64,000 bases of DNA, from contig NZ_CP071872.1 of NCBI RefSeq assembly GCF_022647665.1, positions 2,046,001 to 2,110,000 of the forward strand, in the 5' to 3' direction. Below the pieces are notes generated by a model. The model worked only from the letters and a program-made list of their open reading frames with translations. It was not told where the DNA came from and ran no database searches. A program made the position numbers and the translations under genes. Of this stretch, positions 26,344 through 34,864 are shown one piece after another. The stretch is from Streptomyces formicae (GTDB taxonomy: Bacteria; Actinomycetota; Actinomycetes; Streptomycetales; Streptomycetaceae). Numbering within the stretch: the first letter of the stretch is position 1; every line of letters starts with the position of its first letter.

Positions 26344-27214
26344 TCACAGCCATTCGCCGATCGCGGCGATCAGGACCGTGGCCTCGAAGCGGACCGCGAG
26401 TTTGTCGAACCGGGTGGCGACCGCCCGGTTGCGCTTGAGCCGGTTGATCCCGCACTCGACCGCGTGCCGGGCCTTGTAGTCCTCGCGGTCGAAAGCCGGG
26501 GGCCGCCCGCCAGCCTTCCCGCGCCGTTTGCGGTTGGCGGCCTGGTCGGCAGGCTCCGGGATCGTGCACCGGATTCCCCGCTTTCGCAGGTAAGCCCGGT
26601 TGGCGCGGGAGGAGTACGCCTTGTCGCCCCGCACTCGCAACGGCCGGACACGGGGACGGCCCGGTCCGATGCGAGGGACTCGGATACCTTCCAGGACGGC
26701 GGCGAACTGAGGACTGTTCACCACGCTGACCAGCGGTGACCAGCAAGGACAGCGGCCGTTGGCCTTGCTCGCAGGCGAGATGAATCTTGGTGGTGAAACC
26801 TCCCCGGGACCGGCCCAGGCCGTGGTCGTCGGGCTCGGTGCGGGTTCCGCCGGGCGCTTCCTTCTGTGCCTGTCCGTCGCGGCAGGCGCCTGCGGCGTGC
26901 TGATGGGCCCGGCAGATCGTGGAGTCGACGTTGATCTCCCACGTGATCAGCCCGGCTGCATCCGCCTGAGCCTGCAGCTGTGTCAGCAGCAAGTGCCAGA
27001 TCCCGTCGCGCTGCCAGCGGCGGAAGAGTCCGTAGGCCGTCTGCCACGGCCCGTATTCGAGTGGCAGATCCCGCCACGGAGCACCAGTTCGTACCCGCCA
27101 CCGGATGCCGTCGATCAGCTTCCGCCGACCCAGCGACCGCCTGCCCACCACCGCCACCGGCAGCAACGGCTCCAGCACCGCCCACTGCTCGTCAGAAAGA
27201 TCCCCTCGCCCCAC
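26344..27214 (-). pseudogene. IS5-family transposase split by a frameshift
   Basis: The first part (from GTG 27214) has LSDEQWAVLEPLLPV, WRVRTGAPWRDLPLEYGPWQ and the first catalytic Asp in [12 protein letters not shown]. The second part is in a different frame: [19 protein letters not shown] gives the second Asp, and [20 protein letters not shown] the Glu. The break is near 26716-26724, where the expected GQRGDSPQF is read as GQRGEQSS. One extra base would explain this. A programmed +1 shift is possible; a disabling insertion is simpler. Confidence 0.85.
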
Positions 27215-27275
27215 CCCGAGATCATCACGGCGCGAGACGAAGGAACGGGCCCACTTCTAAAACACGGCCTAGGCG

Positions 27276-28934
27276 TCAGCGTTCCGCGGGAGCCAGATCC
27301 GGTTCCGTCAGGGCCTCGGGGAGGACGACGGTGAACTCGGCTCCGCCGCCCAGGGCCGGGGGTGCTTCGGTCACGCGGGCAGTGCCGCCCTGGCGCTCGG
27401 CGAGGCGGCGGACCAGGGCGAGACCGAGACCGCGCTTGCCGTGAGCCGGCGGCTTCTTCGTGGACCAGCCCTCGGTGAAGATGAGTTCACGCCGCTCGGC
27501 CGGGACGCCGGGGCCGCTGTCGGAGACCCGCAGCACGACCGTACGTCCCTCGCCGCTCAGCCCGATCTCGACGCGAGGGTCCTCGGAACCGACGGCAGCA
27601 TCCAGGGCGTTGTCGACGAGATTGCCGACGACCGTGACCAGCTCGCGCGGGTCGATCAGCCGGTCGGGGAGCAGCGTCCCCGGCGCGATGCGCAGCGCGA
27701 CGCCCCGTTCGGCGGCGACCGTCGCCTTGCCGACCAGCAGCGACGCCAGCAGGGGATCGTGGATCTTCTCGGTGACCTGCTCCGCGGTGGACCGGTGCAC
27801 ACCCACGACGTCGGTCACGAACTCCATGGCTTCCTCGTGCATCCCCAGCTCGAGCAGTCCGAGCAGGGTGTGCATCCGGTTCGCGTGCTCGTGGTCCTGC
27901 GCGCGCAGCGCGTCGATCAGCCCGCGGGTGGAGTCCAGCTCGCGCCCGAGCCGTTCCAGTTCGGTGCGGTCGCGCAAGGTCGCGACGGCGCCGCCGTCGT
28001 CGGTCGGCATCCGGTTGGCGATCAGCACGCGGTGGCCGCGCACGGTCACCAGATCGTCGCCGGTGACCCGTCCGGCCAGCACATCCGTCGTACGCCCCGT
28101 GCCGAGCACCTCGTCGAGCGGCCGCCCCGTGGCCTCGGGCCCCACCCCGAGGAGGCGCTGCGCCTCGTCGTTCAGCAGCCGGATCCTGCCCGAGCCGTCG
28201 AGGGCGACGACGCCCTCCCGGATGCCGTGCAGCATCGCCTCCCGCTCCGCGAGCAGCGCCGCGATGTCGGAGAACGCAAGATCCCGGGTCTGCCGCTGGA
28301 GCCTGCGGGAGATCGCGTACGCGGCGACGGCACCGACGGCGAGGGCACTGCCCGCGTAGGCGAGCAGCCCGGGGATCGCGGCGAGCAGCCGGTCGCGGAC
28401 GCTGTCGTACTCGATGCCGACCGAGACCGCGCCGATGATCCTGCCCTGTTCGTCGCGGAGCGGGACCTTGCCGCGGGCCGAGCGGCCGAGCGTACCGCTG
28501 TCGATCTCCATGAGGTGCCTGCCCGCGAGGGCCTCGCTCGGGTCCGTCGAGACGACCCGTCCGACCTGCCCGGGATCGGTGTGCGACCAGCGCACGCCCC
28601 GGATGTCCATGACGACGACGTACTCGGCGCCCGCGGCACGCCGGATGCGTTCGGCCTCCCGCTGCACCGGGCCGGTGAGGGACGGTTCGGAGCCCAGGAG
28701 GTCCTCGGCGACCCGGGGCGAGGCCGTGGTCTCGGCGATCGCGAGGGCGCGCCGCATCGCCTGGTCGTCGAGCTGCGCGCTGAGCGGGGCCAGGAAGAGG
28801 CCGGTGGCCAGGACGGTGACGCCGGCGGCGATCGCCAGCTGCATCAGCAGGACCTGGGCGAAGGCCCGCCGCGGCCAGCCCAGCCGTCGCCTTCTCGCGG
28901 GTGCGTCCGCGGGGCCGGTCGGTGCGGGGTTCAT
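27276..28934 (-). CDS. Sensor histidine kinase of the CitA/DcuS type
   Basis: The 552-residue membrane kinase has TM1 at about 25-45, an extracytoplasmic PAS-like sensor (about 50-180, with VVVMDIRGVRWSHTDPGQVG and SVGIEYDSV), TM2 near 190-215, a cytoplasmic PAS, and the phosphoacceptor His in RAQDHEHANRMHTLLGLLEL. The ATPase has GNLVDNALDA, DSGPGVP and GKRGLGLALV. Such kinases sense citrate or C4-dicarboxylates. The start is uncertain: ATG 28934 has no ribosome site. No response regulator gene lies on either side; the IS begins eight bases past its stop. Confidence 0.9.
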   Translation of the reverse strand: MNPAPTGPADAPARRRRLGWPRRAFAQVLLMQLAIAAGVTVLATGLFLAPLSAQLDDQAMRRALAIAETTASPRVAEDLLGSEPSLTGPVQREAERIRRAAGAEYVVVMDIRGVRWSHTDPGQVGRVVSTDPSEALAGRHLMEIDSGTLGRSARGKVPLRDEQGRIIGAVSVGIEYDSVRDRLLAAIPGLLAYAGSALAVGAVAAYAISRRLQRQTRDLAFSDIAALLAEREAMLHGIREGVVALDGSGRIRLLNDEAQRLLGVGPEATGRPLDEVLGTGRTTDVLAGRVTGDDLVTVRGHRVLIANRMPTDDGGAVATLRDRTELERLGRELDSTRGLIDALRAQDHEHANRMHTLLGLLELGMHEEAMEFVTDVVGVHRSTAEQVTEKIHDPLLASLLVGKATVAAERGVALRIAPGTLLPDRLIDPRELVTVVGNLVDNALDAAVGSEDPRVEIGLSGEGRTVVLRVSDSGPGVPAERRELIFTEGWSTKKPPAHGKRGLGLALVRRLAERQGGTARVTEAPPALGGGAEFTVVLPEALTEPDLAPAER

Positions 28935-28999
28935 GCATATGCACGGTAGAGGGCCCGACGCCCTTCGAGAAATCCCTGCGTCGCGCCCTACGCAATTCG

Positions 29000-29033
29000 C
29001 GCAAGCCGCTTGCGTGACGTGCAAGCCACTTTC
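29000..29033 (+). promoter_or_regulatory. Candidate LacI-type operators upstream of the GH87 gene
   Basis: CGCAAGCCGCTTGCG (29000-29014) is a 6+3+6 dyad. A second, weaker copy, GCAAGCCACTTTC, is at 29021-29033. The same GCAAGCCG core is found in front of the lacI gene at 33594. The remainder of 28935-29235 holds no gene and must contain the promoters of the kinase and the glucanase. Confidence 0.6.
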
Positions 29034-29235
29034 TCCCTCGCGCAGAAGGCCGTGAAAACCCCCAGGTACACCGTGGGACCGGAAGTGCAGCGCTCCAACG
29101 CAGGTGCCTCACAGGGAACATGATGGCCGCCGCATCCGTAGACGCTTTGGCAGATCTCTGCAACTCTCCAACCTCGGAGCGCAAATAGCTCAGTTTCTCA
29201 GTGCAGAAAGCATGTCGACCCAGGATCGGGGACAG

Positions 29236-32200
29236 ATGAGAAACCCACGCTCACGATGGCGGGCCCTGACCGCCATGATCGCCGCCTGCCTGCTGCTGCT
29301 CGGCCTGCCACTCACCGGAGCCTCCGCGGCCGGCGGCCCCAACATCGCCGCCGGACGGCCGGCGACCGCCAGTAGTGCGCACAGCGAGTACGGAGCCGCC
29401 AACCTGACCGACGGAGACCGGGCCAGCTACTGGCAGAGCGCCGGAACCGCCTTCCCCCAGTGGGCCCAGGCCGATCTCGGTGCCGCCACCCGCATCGACC
29501 AGGTGGTGCTCCGCCTCCCCGCCGCCTGGGAGAGCCGCAGCCAGACCCTTTCCGTGCAGGGCAGCACCGACGGCACCGCCTTCGCGACCCTCAAGACCTC
29601 GGCCGCCTACACCTTCGCCCCGGGCAGCGGGAACGCGGTGACCATCGCCTTCCCCGCCACCGAGGCCCGGTATATCCGCATCCACATCACCGCCAACACC
29701 GGTTGGCAGGCCGCCCAGCTCTCCGAGCTGGAGGCGTACGCGGCCGGTGACGGCGGCGAGAACCTCGCGCGCGGCAAGACGCTGACGGCCAGCAGCCACA
29801 CGCAGACCTACGCGGCCGGCAACGCCAACGACGGCAGCAAGGCCAGCTACTGGGAGAGCGAGAACAACGCGCTGCCCCAGTGGATACGGGCCGACCTCGG
29901 CGCCTCCGTCGGCATCGACCGCGCCGTGCTCCGCCTCCCCGACGGCTGGGGAGCCAGGACCCAGACGCTCAAGCTCCAGACCAGCACGAACGGCACGGAC
30001 TACACCGACCTCACGGCCGCCACCGGATACGCGTTCAACGCGGCCAACAGCCAGTCCGTGACGATCTCCTTCGGCGCCGTCACCACCCGCTATCTGCGGG
30101 TCTTCTTCACGGCCAACACCGAGCAGCCGGCCGGACAGCTCTCCGAACTGGAGATCTACGGACCGGCCGGCGGCGATGTCCAGGCACCGGCCGCGCCCGC
30201 GAACCTGGCCTTCACCGAGCCCGCCACCGGCCAGATCCGGCTGACCTGGAACGCCGCCTCCGACAACGTGGGCGTCACCGGCTACGACATCTACGCCGAC
30301 AACGAGCTGCGCACCAGCGTCGCCGGCAACGTGACCACGTACACCGACACCCAGCCCGAAAGCGCCACCGTCTCGTACCACGTGCGCGCGAGGGACGCGG
30401 CCGGGAACCAGTCGGCGAACAGCAACACCGTGACCCGCACGGGCAGCACCGGGGACACCCAGGCGCCCACCGCGCCCGCGAACCTCGCCTTCACCGAGCC
30501 CGCCGCCGACCAGGTCAGGCTGACCTGGAACGCGGCCACCGACAATGTGGGCGTCACCGGCTACGAGATCTACGCCGACAACGTCCTGCGCACGACGGTC
30601 GGCGGCGGCGTGACCACGTACACGGACACCCAGCCCGCGAGCGCGACGGTCACGTACCACGTCCGCGCGAGGGACGCCGCCGGGAACAGGTCGGGCAACA
30701 GCAACAGCGTCACCCGCAACGGCAGCACGGGATCGGTGTCGGACCTCGCGACCGGCAAGCCGATCACCGCCTCGTCCGTGGTGCACACCTTCGTCGCGGA
30801 GAACGCCAACGACAACAGCCTGACCACCTACTGGGAGGGCGCGGGCGGCAGCTACCCGAACACACTCACCGTGAAGCTGGGCGCCAACGCCGATGTCAGC
30901 AGCGTCGTCCTGAAGCTCAACCCCGACAGTGCCTGGGGCGCGCGCACCCAGAACATCCAGGTGCTCGGCCGGGAGCAGAACGCATCGGGCCTCACGAGCC
31001 TGGTCGCGGCCAGGGACTACGCCTTCGACCCGGCGAGCGGGAACACGGTGACCGTGCCGGTCACCGCGCGCGTCGCCGACGTGCAGCTGAAGTTCACCTC
31101 CAACACCGGCGCCCCGGCAGGCCAGATGGCCGAGTTCCAGGTCCTGGGCAGCCCGGCGCCCAACCCCGACCTGGAGATCACCGGAGTCACGGCCTCTCCC
31201 GCGTCGCCGGTCGAGTCCGACCCCATCAGCCTCACCGCCACCGTCCGCAACAGCGGATCCCTTGCCTCCGCCGCCACCGACGTCGCCTTCCGCCTCGGCG
31301 GTACGAAGGTGGTGACAGGCTCGCTCGGGGCGCTGGCAGCCGGAGCGACCGCCACCGTCAGCGCCTCGATCGGGACGCGCGACGCGGGCTCGTACCAGAT
31401 CGGCGCGACGGCCGACGAAGCCGGCAGCGTGATCGAGCAGAACGAGACCAACAACAGCCACACGAGCCCCACCGCACTTGTCGTGCGCCCGGTCGACAGC
31501 TCCGACCTGGTCGCATCGGCCGTCACCTGGTCGCCGACCGCTCCGGCGGCCGGTGACACCGTCGCCTTCTCCGTCGCGCTGAAGAACCAGGGCACGGTGG
31601 CCTCGGCGGGCGGCAGCCACGGCATCACGCTGGCCGTGGTCAATGCGGCGGGCGCGACTGTGAAGACCCTGACGGGCGCGCACAGCGGAACCCTCGCCGC
31701 CGGAGCGAGCGCTCCGCCCGTGAACCTGGGCACCTGGCCCGCCGCGGACGGCAAGTACACGGTCAGGGTGGTGGTCGCGGACGACGCCAACGAACTGCCG
31801 GTGAAGCGCGCGAACAACACCAGCACCAAGCCCCTCTTCGTCGGGCGCGGCGCGAACATGCCGTACGAGATGTACGAGGCGGAGGACGGTGTCGCGGGCG
31901 GCGGCGCCCAGGTCGTCGGGCCGAACCGGACCATCGGCGACCTCGCGGGCGAGGCATCCGGCCGCAGGGCCGTGACCCTCAACAGCACTGGGAACTATGT
32001 CGAGTTCACGACCAGGGCCCCGACGAACACCCTGGTCACCCGCTTCTCGATCCCCGACGCGCCCGGCGGCGGAGGGATCGACTCCACGCTCAACATCTAC
32101 GTCGACGGGACCTTCCGCAAGGCCATCGACCTCACCTCCAAGTACATGTGGCAGTACGGCGCCGAGGCCAGCCCGGGGAACTCGCCTGGCGCGGGCGCAC

Positions 32201-33528
32201 CCCGCCACATCTACGACGAGGCGAACGTGATGCTGGGCGAGACCGTTCCGGAGGGCAGCCGGATCAGGCTGCAGAAGGACTCGGCCAACCCGCACACGTA
32301 CGCGATCGACTTCGTCAACCTGGAGCAGGTCACGGCGGCGCCCAACCCGGATCCGGCGGCGTACACCGTCCCGGCGGGCACCAGCCATCAGGACGTGCAG
32401 AACGCCCTCGACCGGGTCCGGATGGACACGACGGGCACGCTCGCCGGCGTCTATCTGCCGCCGGGCACCTACCAGACGGCCAGCAAGTTCCAGGTGTACG
32501 GAAAGCCGGTCAAGGTCGTCGGCGCGGGGCCGTGGTTCAGCCGCTTCGCCACCCCGGCTGCCCAGGAGAACACGGACGCGGGCTTCGACGTCCAGGCGAC
32601 CGCGAACGGTTCGTCCTTCTCCGGTTTCGCCTTCTTCGGCAACTACACCGCACGCAACGACGGTCCGGGCAAGGTCTTCGACTGGTCCAAGGTCGCGGAC
32701 ATGACCATCGACAATGTGTGGGTCGAGCACATGATGTGCCTCTACTGGGGCACGGACACGGACCGGATCACCATCAAGAACTCCCGGATCCGGGACCTGT
32801 ACGCCGACGGTCTCAACATCACCAACGGCAGCAGCGACAACCTGGTCAGCAATGTCGAGGCCCGCACCACAGGGGACGACGCCTTCGCCCTCTTCCCGGC
32901 CGTGGACATCGTCAACGCGAACCAGACCGGCAACGTGTACGAGAACATCACCTCACTGCTGACCTGGCGTGCGGCCGGCATCGCCATCTACGGCGGCAGC
33001 GACAACACCGTGCGCAACGCCTATGTCGCGGACACGCTCACCTATCCCGGACTGACCATCGCCACGCTGAAGTTCGGTTCGATCCCCGCGCTGGGCTTCG
33101 GCACGACACCGACGGTGTTCGAGAACATCACGCTGGAGCGGAGCGGTGGCCACTTCTGGGGCAACCAGGCGTTCCCGGCGCTGTGGATGTACTCGGCGGA
33201 GTACGAGTACCGGGGCATCCGGATCAACGGTCTCGACATCACCGATCCGACCTACTCGGGGATCATGTTCCAGACGAAGTACAACGGCAGCCAGCCGCTG
33301 TACCCCGTCACGGACAGCATCCTCACCGATGTCTCGATCAGCGGGGCGAGGAAGAGCGGTGACGCCTTCGACGCCAAGTCGGGCTTCGGGCTGTGGGCGA
33401 ACGAGATGCCGGAGCCGGGCCAGGGCCCCGCGGTCGGTGAGGTCACGTTCAACGGGCTGAGGTTCAGCAACAACGCCCAGGACGTCAGGAACACCACCTC
33501 CACCTTCAGGATCAACGGCACCCCGTAG
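29236..33528 (+). CDS. Secreted multidomain GH87 alpha-1,3-glucanase (mycodextranase type)
   Basis: The 1430-residue exoenzyme has a signal peptide (about 1-33). Two discoidin-type (CBM32-like) domains (35-175, 178-312), two nearly identical fibronectin III domains (316-405, 408-497), a third discoidin domain (500-640), two CARDB repeats (644-870) and a CBM6/35-like module starting EMYEAEDG (876-1030) precede the catalytic right-handed beta-helix (1035-1430). Asp1191 (YADGLN) and Asp1214/Asp1215 (TGDDAF) have the spacing of the three catalytic Asp of GH87. The enzyme should cleave alpha-1,3-glucan of fungal walls or mutan. GGGGA precedes ATG 29236. Neighbouring regulator, importer and glucosidase genes complete a utilisation locus. 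Confidence 0.85.
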   Translation: MRNPRSRWRALTAMIAACLLLLGLPLTGASAAGGPNIAAGRPATASSAHSEYGAANLTDGDRASYWQSAGTAFPQWAQADLGAATRIDQVVLRLPAAWESRSQTLSVQGSTDGTAFATLKTSAAYTFAPGSGNAVTIAFPATEARYIRIHITANTGWQAAQLSELEAYAAGDGGENLARGKTLTASSHTQTYAAGNANDGSKASYWESENNALPQWIRADLGASVGIDRAVLRLPDGWGARTQTLKLQTSTNGTDYTDLTAATGYAFNAANSQSVTISFGAVTTRYLRVFFTANTEQPAGQLSELEIYGPAGGDVQAPAAPANLAFTEPATGQIRLTWNAASDNVGVTGYDIYADNELRTSVAGNVTTYTDTQPESATVSYHVRARDAAGNQSANSNTVTRTGSTGDTQAPTAPANLAFTEPAADQVRLTWNAATDNVGVTGYEIYADNVLRTTVGGGVTTYTDTQPASATVTYHVRARDAAGNRSGNSNSVTRNGSTGSVSDLATGKPITASSVVHTFVAENANDNSLTTYWEGAGGSYPNTLTVKLGANADVSSVVLKLNPDSAWGARTQNIQVLGREQNASGLTSLVAARDYAFDPASGNTVTVPVTARVADVQLKFTSNTGAPAGQMAEFQVLGSPAPNPDLEITGVTASPASPVESDPISLTATVRNSGSLASAATDVAFRLGGTKVVTGSLGALAAGATATVSASIGTRDAGSYQIGATADEAGSVIEQNETNNSHTSPTALVVRPVDSSDLVASAVTWSPTAPAAGDTVAFSVALKNQGTVASAGGSHGITLAVVNAAGATVKTLTGAHSGTLAAGASAPPVNLGTWPAADGKYTVRVVVADDANELPVKRANNTSTKPLFVGRGANMPYEMYEAEDGVAGGGAQVVGPNRTIGDLAGEASGRRAVTLNSTGNYVEFTTRAPTNTLVTRFSIPDAPGGGGIDSTLNIYVDGTFRKAIDLTSKYMWQYGAEASPGNSPGAGAPRHIYDEANVMLGETVPEGSRIRLQKDSANPHTYAIDFVNLEQVTAAPNPDPAAYTVPAGTSHQDVQNALDRVRMDTTGTLAGVYLPPGTYQTASKFQVYGKPVKVVGAGPWFSRFATPAAQENTDAGFDVQATANGSSFSGFAFFGNYTARNDGPGKVFDWSKVADMTIDNVWVEHMMCLYWGTDTDRITIKNSRIRDLYADGLNITNGSSDNLVSNVEARTTGDDAFALFPAVDIVNANQTGNVYENITSLLTWRAAGIAIYGGSDNTVRNAYVADTLTYPGLTIATLKFGSIPALGFGTTPTVFENITLERSGGHFWGNQAFPALWMYSAEYEYRGIRINGLDITDPTYSGIMFQTKYNGSQPLYPVTDSILTDVSISGARKSGDAFDAKSGFGLWANEMPEPGQGPAVGEVTFNGLRFSNNAQDVRNTTSTFRINGTP

Positions 33529-33591
33529 AGATCAACGTCAATCCGTAAGAGCAGCCCGTCGAGCAGCCTGTGGAACAGCGCAGCGAGACTG

Positions 33592-33617
33592 GCGCAAGCC
33601 GTTTGCATGGCTTGCGC
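33592..33617 (+). promoter_or_regulatory. Candidate operator in front of lacI
   Basis: GCGCAAGCC and GGCTTGCGC form a perfect 9-bp dyad with an 8-base centre (33592-33600, 33609-33617). An overlapping GCAAGCCGTTTGC matches the sites before the GH87 gene. It ends 13 bases before the lacI ATG, so autorepression is likely. Confidence 0.65.
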
Positions 33618-33630
33618 TAGTCTTGCGTTC

Positions 33631-34638
33631 ATGACGCGACGACTTGCACAGGTGGCGAAGAAGGTAGGAGTCAGCGAGGCCACGGTCAGCCGGGTCCTCA
33701 ACGGTAAGCCCGGCGTCTCCGACGCCACCCGGCAGGCCGTGCTCACCGCGCTGGACGTGCTCGGCTACGAGCGCCCCACCCAGCTGCGCGGCGAGCGGGC
33801 GCGCCTCGTCGGACTCGTCCTGCCCGAGCTGCAGAACCCGATCTTCCCCGCCTTCGCGGAGGTCATCGGAGGTGCGCTGGCCCAGCAGGGGCTCACCCCG
33901 GTGCTGTGCACCCAGACCAAGGGCGGGGTCTCCGAGGCGGACTACGTCGATCTGCTGCTCCAGCAGCAGGTGTCCGGGGTCGTCTTCGCCGGCGGTCTCT
34001 TCGCGCAGGCCGACGCGCCCCACGACCACTACCGCAGGCTGGCCGAGCGCAGGATCCCGGTCGTCCTCATCAACGCCTCCATCGACCACCTCGACTTCCC
34101 CTGCATCGCCTGCGACGACGCCGTCGCCGTCGAGCAGGCGTGGCGCCATCTGGCCTCGCTCGGGCACGAGCGGATCGGGCTCGTCCTCGGACCGCCCGAC
34201 CATGTGCCCTCGCGGCGCAAGCGCGCCGCCGCGCAGGCCGCCGCCGCGGCTGCCGGGCGCGAGCTGCCTGAGGAGTTCCTGGAGTGCTCCATGTTCTCCC
34301 TGGAGGGCGGGCAGGCGGCCGCGGCCCGGCTGATCGAACGTGGGGTCACGGGCATCATCTGCGCGAGCGACCCGCTCGCCCTGGGCGCCGTACGGGCCGC
34401 CCGCAGGCGTGGGCTCGCCGTCCCCGGTGACGTGTCGGTCGTCGGCTACGACGACTCGGCGTTCATGAACTGCACCGAGCCGCCGCTGACCACCGTCCGC
34501 CAGCCCATCGAGGCGATGGGGCGGGCGGCCGTCGAGCTGCTCTGCGCCCAGATCCAGGGCGGCGTCGTACCCCCCGACGAGCTGCTCTTCGAGCCCGAGC
34601 TCGTCGTGCGCGGCTCCACCGCGCAGCCGCCTCGTTAG
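33631..34638 (+). CDS. LacI-family transcriptional regulator of the alpha-glucan locus
   Basis: The 335-residue regulator has an N-terminal helix-turn-helix (LAQVAKKVGVSEATVSRVLN, then GKPGVSDATRQAV) and a hinge helix. The sugar-binding domain has LVGLVLPELQNPIFPAFAEV, ACDDAVAVEQAWRHLASLGH and CASDPLALGAVRAARRRGLA with the typical PGDVSVVGYDDSAF. ATG 33631 has no Shine-Dalgarno. TAGTCT ends eight bases before it, so the mRNA may be leaderless. It lies between the glucanase and the importer, and its likely inducer is an alpha-linked oligosaccharide. Confidence 0.92.
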   Translation: MTRRLAQVAKKVGVSEATVSRVLNGKPGVSDATRQAVLTALDVLGYERPTQLRGERARLVGLVLPELQNPIFPAFAEVIGGALAQQGLTPVLCTQTKGGVSEADYVDLLLQQQVSGVVFAGGLFAQADAPHDHYRRLAERRIPVVLINASIDHLDFPCIACDDAVAVEQAWRHLASLGHERIGLVLGPPDHVPSRRKRAAAQAAAAAAGRELPEEFLECSMFSLEGGQAAAARLIERGVTGIICASDPLALGAVRAARRRGLAVPGDVSVVGYDDSAFMNCTEPPLTTVRQPIEAMGRAAVELLCAQIQGGVVPPDELLFEPELVVRGSTAQPPR

Positions 34639-34694
34639 ATCCGACCCGTATCGCACCGCACCTGTATCGCACCCGCGTCGCCTGGATCCGCACC

Positions 34695-34722
34695 CGCACC
34701 CGTATCCGTATCCGTATCCGGA
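34695..34722 (+). repeat. CGTATC short tandem repeat downstream of lacI
   Basis: Three perfect CGTATC units (34701-34718) are embedded in a longer stretch of related ACCCGTATCGCACC-like segments (about 34645-34725). No hairpin is visible. The 34639-34864 spacer also carries the promoter of the importer operon. Confidence 0.6.
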
Positions 34723-34864
34723 CCCACATCTGCACGTCACTGTCGAACTTTTACGAGATCTGCGCGACATATTGCGGTTGCCTGTTGACGGTGGTTGAGT
34801 GAACGACGCCCCGGCAGCGCGTCTGCCGAGGGCCTCCCGCGCTCATGCCCGAAGGGGACCACCG

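Larger units (their letters stand above)
25935..27268. mobile_element. IS5-family-like insertion sequence with passenger gene
   Basis: The element is 1334 bp. Its ends are GGCGTGTTTTAGAA (25935-25948) and the reverse complement of GCCGTGTTTTAGAA (27255-27268), 13 of 14 bases matching. CTAG flanks both sides (25931-25934, 27269-27272), consistent with a target duplication of the IS5/IS427 group. Inside are a frameshifted DDE transposase and, nearer the left end, a small gene whose stop codon lies in the terminal repeat. The element sits between the convergent symporter and sensor-kinase genes. Confidence 0.85.

Noticed and set aside
25924..27276. IS-mediated deletion of the response regulator gene
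   Set aside because: Both flanks carry the same CTAG, as expected for a simple insertion. A deletion at insertion would normally destroy the matching flank.
29104..29235. tRNA-like or longer N-terminus upstream of the glucanase
   Set aside because: No cloverleaf can be drawn. The in-frame upstream residues do not resemble a signal peptide, while ATG 29236 gives a typical one.
29251..32730. Very long open frame on the minus strand (over 1100 codons) opposite the glucanase gene
   Set aside because: It is a shadow of the high third-position GC of the real gene. The translation is low in Lys/Ile/Phe, rich in Gly/Arg/Val, and has no domain.
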